64,000 nucleotides of DNA from Allonocardiopsis opalescens. GTDB lineage: Bacteria > Actinomycetota > Actinomycetes > Streptosporangiales > Streptosporangiaceae. Positions 62,734 through 64,000 of the stretch are shown here, piece by piece. The notes under the pieces were generated by a model that saw only the letters and a program-made list of their open reading frames with translations, was not told the DNA's origin and searched no databases. The DNA lies in NCBI RefSeq assembly GCF_003002095.1, contig NZ_PVZC01000001.1:434001-498000 (forward strand), in the 5' to 3' direction. The translations under genes were made by a program, and so were the position numbers. Position 1 is the first letter of the stretch; each line of letters starts with the position of its first letter.

Positions 62734-64000
62734 ATGAGCCGTTACGCCCACCCCGCCGGGCCGCGTCACGCCGACGTGCTGCCCGGTGACCACCCGCCGG
62801 CGCCGCCCGAGGACGTCAACGTCCTGGACGCGGCCGTGTGGCCGAGCGGCGCGCGCCGCGTCGAGGGCATGCTGACGGTGGGCGGGGTCGGCGTGAAAGA
62901 CCTGGTCGCCGAGTACGGCAGCCCGCTCTACGTGCTGGACGAGGACGACTTCCGGGCCCGCGCCCGCGCCTTCCGCGACGCCTTCGGCGGCGCCGACGTC
63001 TACTACGCGGGCAAGGCTTTCCTGTGCAAGGCGGTGGCCCGCTGGGTGGCCGAGGAGGGCCTGGGCCTGGACGTGTGCAGCGGCGGCGAGCTGGCGGTGG
63101 CGCTGGCGGCGGGTTTCCCGCCCGCGCGCATCGGCATGCACGGCAACAACAAGTCGGTGCCCGAGCTGGCCCGCGCGCTGGACGCGGGGGTGGGCCGGAT
63201 CATCGTGGACTCCTTCACCGAGATCGACCGGCTGGCCGCCCTCGCGGCCGAGCGCGATGTGCGCGCGCAGGTGCAGGTGCGGGTCACCACCGGCGTCGAG
63301 GCGCACACCCACGAGTTCGTGGCGACCGCGCACGACGACCAGAAGTTCGGCTTCGCGCTCAGCACCGGCGCCGCGGCCGAGGCGGTGCGCCGGGTGCTGG
63401 AGTGCCCGCAGCTGGAGCTGGTCGGGCTGCACTCCCACATCGGCTCGCAGATCTTCGACACGGCCGGCTTCGAGGTGGCGGCGCGCCGGCTCACCGTCTT
63501 CCTGGCCGAGGTGCACGCCCGCCACGGCGTGGCCCTGCCCGAACTGGACCTGGGCGGCGGCCTCGGCATCGCCTACCTGCCCGAGGACACCCCGCTGGAC
63601 GTCACCGTCATCGCGGCGAACCTCCGCGAGATCGTCGCCCGCGAGTGCGCGGCGAACGGCCTGGAGGTGCCGCGGCTGTCGGTGGAGCCGGGCCGCGCCA
63701 TCGTCGGCCCGGCCGGCATCAGCCTGTACGAGGTCGGCACGGTCAAGGACGTCGAGGGGCTGCGCAGCTACGTCAGCGTCGACGGCGGGATGAGCGACAA
63801 CATCCGCACCGCGCTGTACGGCGCCGACTACAGCTGCGTGGTCGCCTCGCGTGCCAGCACGGCGCCGCCGATGCTGTCGCGCCTGGTCGGCAAGCACTGC
63901 GAGAGCGGCGACATCGTGGTGCGCGACCTCTACCTGCCGTCCGACATCGGCCCGGGCGATCTGGTGGCGGTCGCCGGCACCGGCGCGTACTGCCGTTCGA
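62734..64000 (+). CDS. lysA: Diaminopimelate decarboxylase, 3'-truncated by the window
   Basis: The first 422 residues are visible; the gene runs off the end. It converts meso-diaminopimelate to L-lysine with PLP. Visible: PLP Lys in [68 protein letters not shown]; and the diagnostic CESGD near 63898. ATG 62734 with GAGGAG upstream. Housekeeping. The CESGD here contrasts with CTPGD in the cluster's decarboxylase. Confidence 0.97.
   Translation, partial: MSRYAHPAGPRHADVLPGDHPPAPPEDVNVLDAAVWPSGARRVEGMLTVGGVGVKDLVAEYGSPLYVLDEDDFRARARAFRDAFGGADVYYAGKAFLCKAVARWVAEEGLGLDVCSGGELAVALAAGFPPARIGMHGNNKSVPELARALDAGVGRIIVDSFTEIDRLAALAAERDVRAQVQVRVTTGVEAHTHEFVATAHDDQKFGFALSTGAAAEAVRRVLECPQLELVGLHSHIGSQIFDTAGFEVAARRLTVFLAEVHARHGVALPELDLGGGLGIAYLPEDTPLDVTVIAANLREIVARECAANGLEVPRLSVEPGRAIVGPAGISLYEVGTVKDVEGLRSYVSVDGGMSDNIRTALYGADYSCVVASRASTAPPMLSRLVGKHCESGDIVVRDLYLPSDIGPGDLVAVAGTGAYCRS

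Overview
The window is very GC-rich actinomycete DNA, most likely Streptomyces or a close relative. It contains a large part of a modular type I polyketide synthase (PKS) cluster. On the right it ends in conserved chromosomal housekeeping DNA: tRNA-Arg(CCG), a stand-alone response regulator, an ArgRS-type DALR protein and lysA.

Layout. Bases 1-12723 are the 3' part of a PKS gene (PKS A): the end of one module, two complete modules and a C-terminal docking tail. Bases 12731-34753 are a giant PKS gene (PKS B) with four modules and a terminal thioesterase. An adenylation ligase (34993-36540) and a fold-type-III PLP decarboxylase (36537-37778) follow, translationally coupled. Next is PKS C (37887-49079), which has a free-standing loading ACP and two modules. 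A LAL/LuxR regulator points back at it (49159-51948). A regulatory region of about 1 kb, lower in GC, leads to a type II thioesterase (52929-53702). Then comes a sugar-nucleotide cassette (53929-57275): glucose-1-phosphate thymidylyltransferase, NDP-glucose dehydrogenase and NDP-glucuronate decarboxylase. The cluster ends with a 14-TM MFS exporter and a divergent TetR repressor (57384-59634). A VOC-family protein and a repeat-containing spacer separate this from the tRNA.

How the genes work together (inference). The ligase and decarboxylase should supply an amino-acid-derived, decarboxylated aminoacyl starter to the N-terminal ACP of PKS C. The decarboxylase has a CTPGD motif where the window's own lysA has CESGD. 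All eight complete modules have the KS-AT-DH-KR-ACP set, the partial first one ends DH-KR-ACP, and none has an enoylreductase. All visible AT domains look malonyl-specific except the last, which carries methylmalonyl signatures. The expected product is therefore a long amino-started polyene with a branch methyl next to the carboxyl terminus, released by the PKS B thioesterase, probably as a polyene macrolactam. It is probably decorated with a pentose made through NDP-glucuronate, because the sugar cassette resembles the CalS7-CalS8-CalS9 logic of calicheamicin. No glycosyltransferase, discrete ACP, aminopeptidase or acyltransferase for starter protection is visible. These are either to the left of the window or not used.

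Odd features: the first two KRs of PKS A have Ala in place of the catalytic Ser; one ACP has GFTSL instead of GFDSL; the KS that receives the starter has TACSGS; long nearly identical DNA tracts link modules; and a TAGGGG-type element (shared core GGGGACGYTAGGGG) recurs in the non-coding leaders of the cluster and is a candidate operator for the LAL activator.
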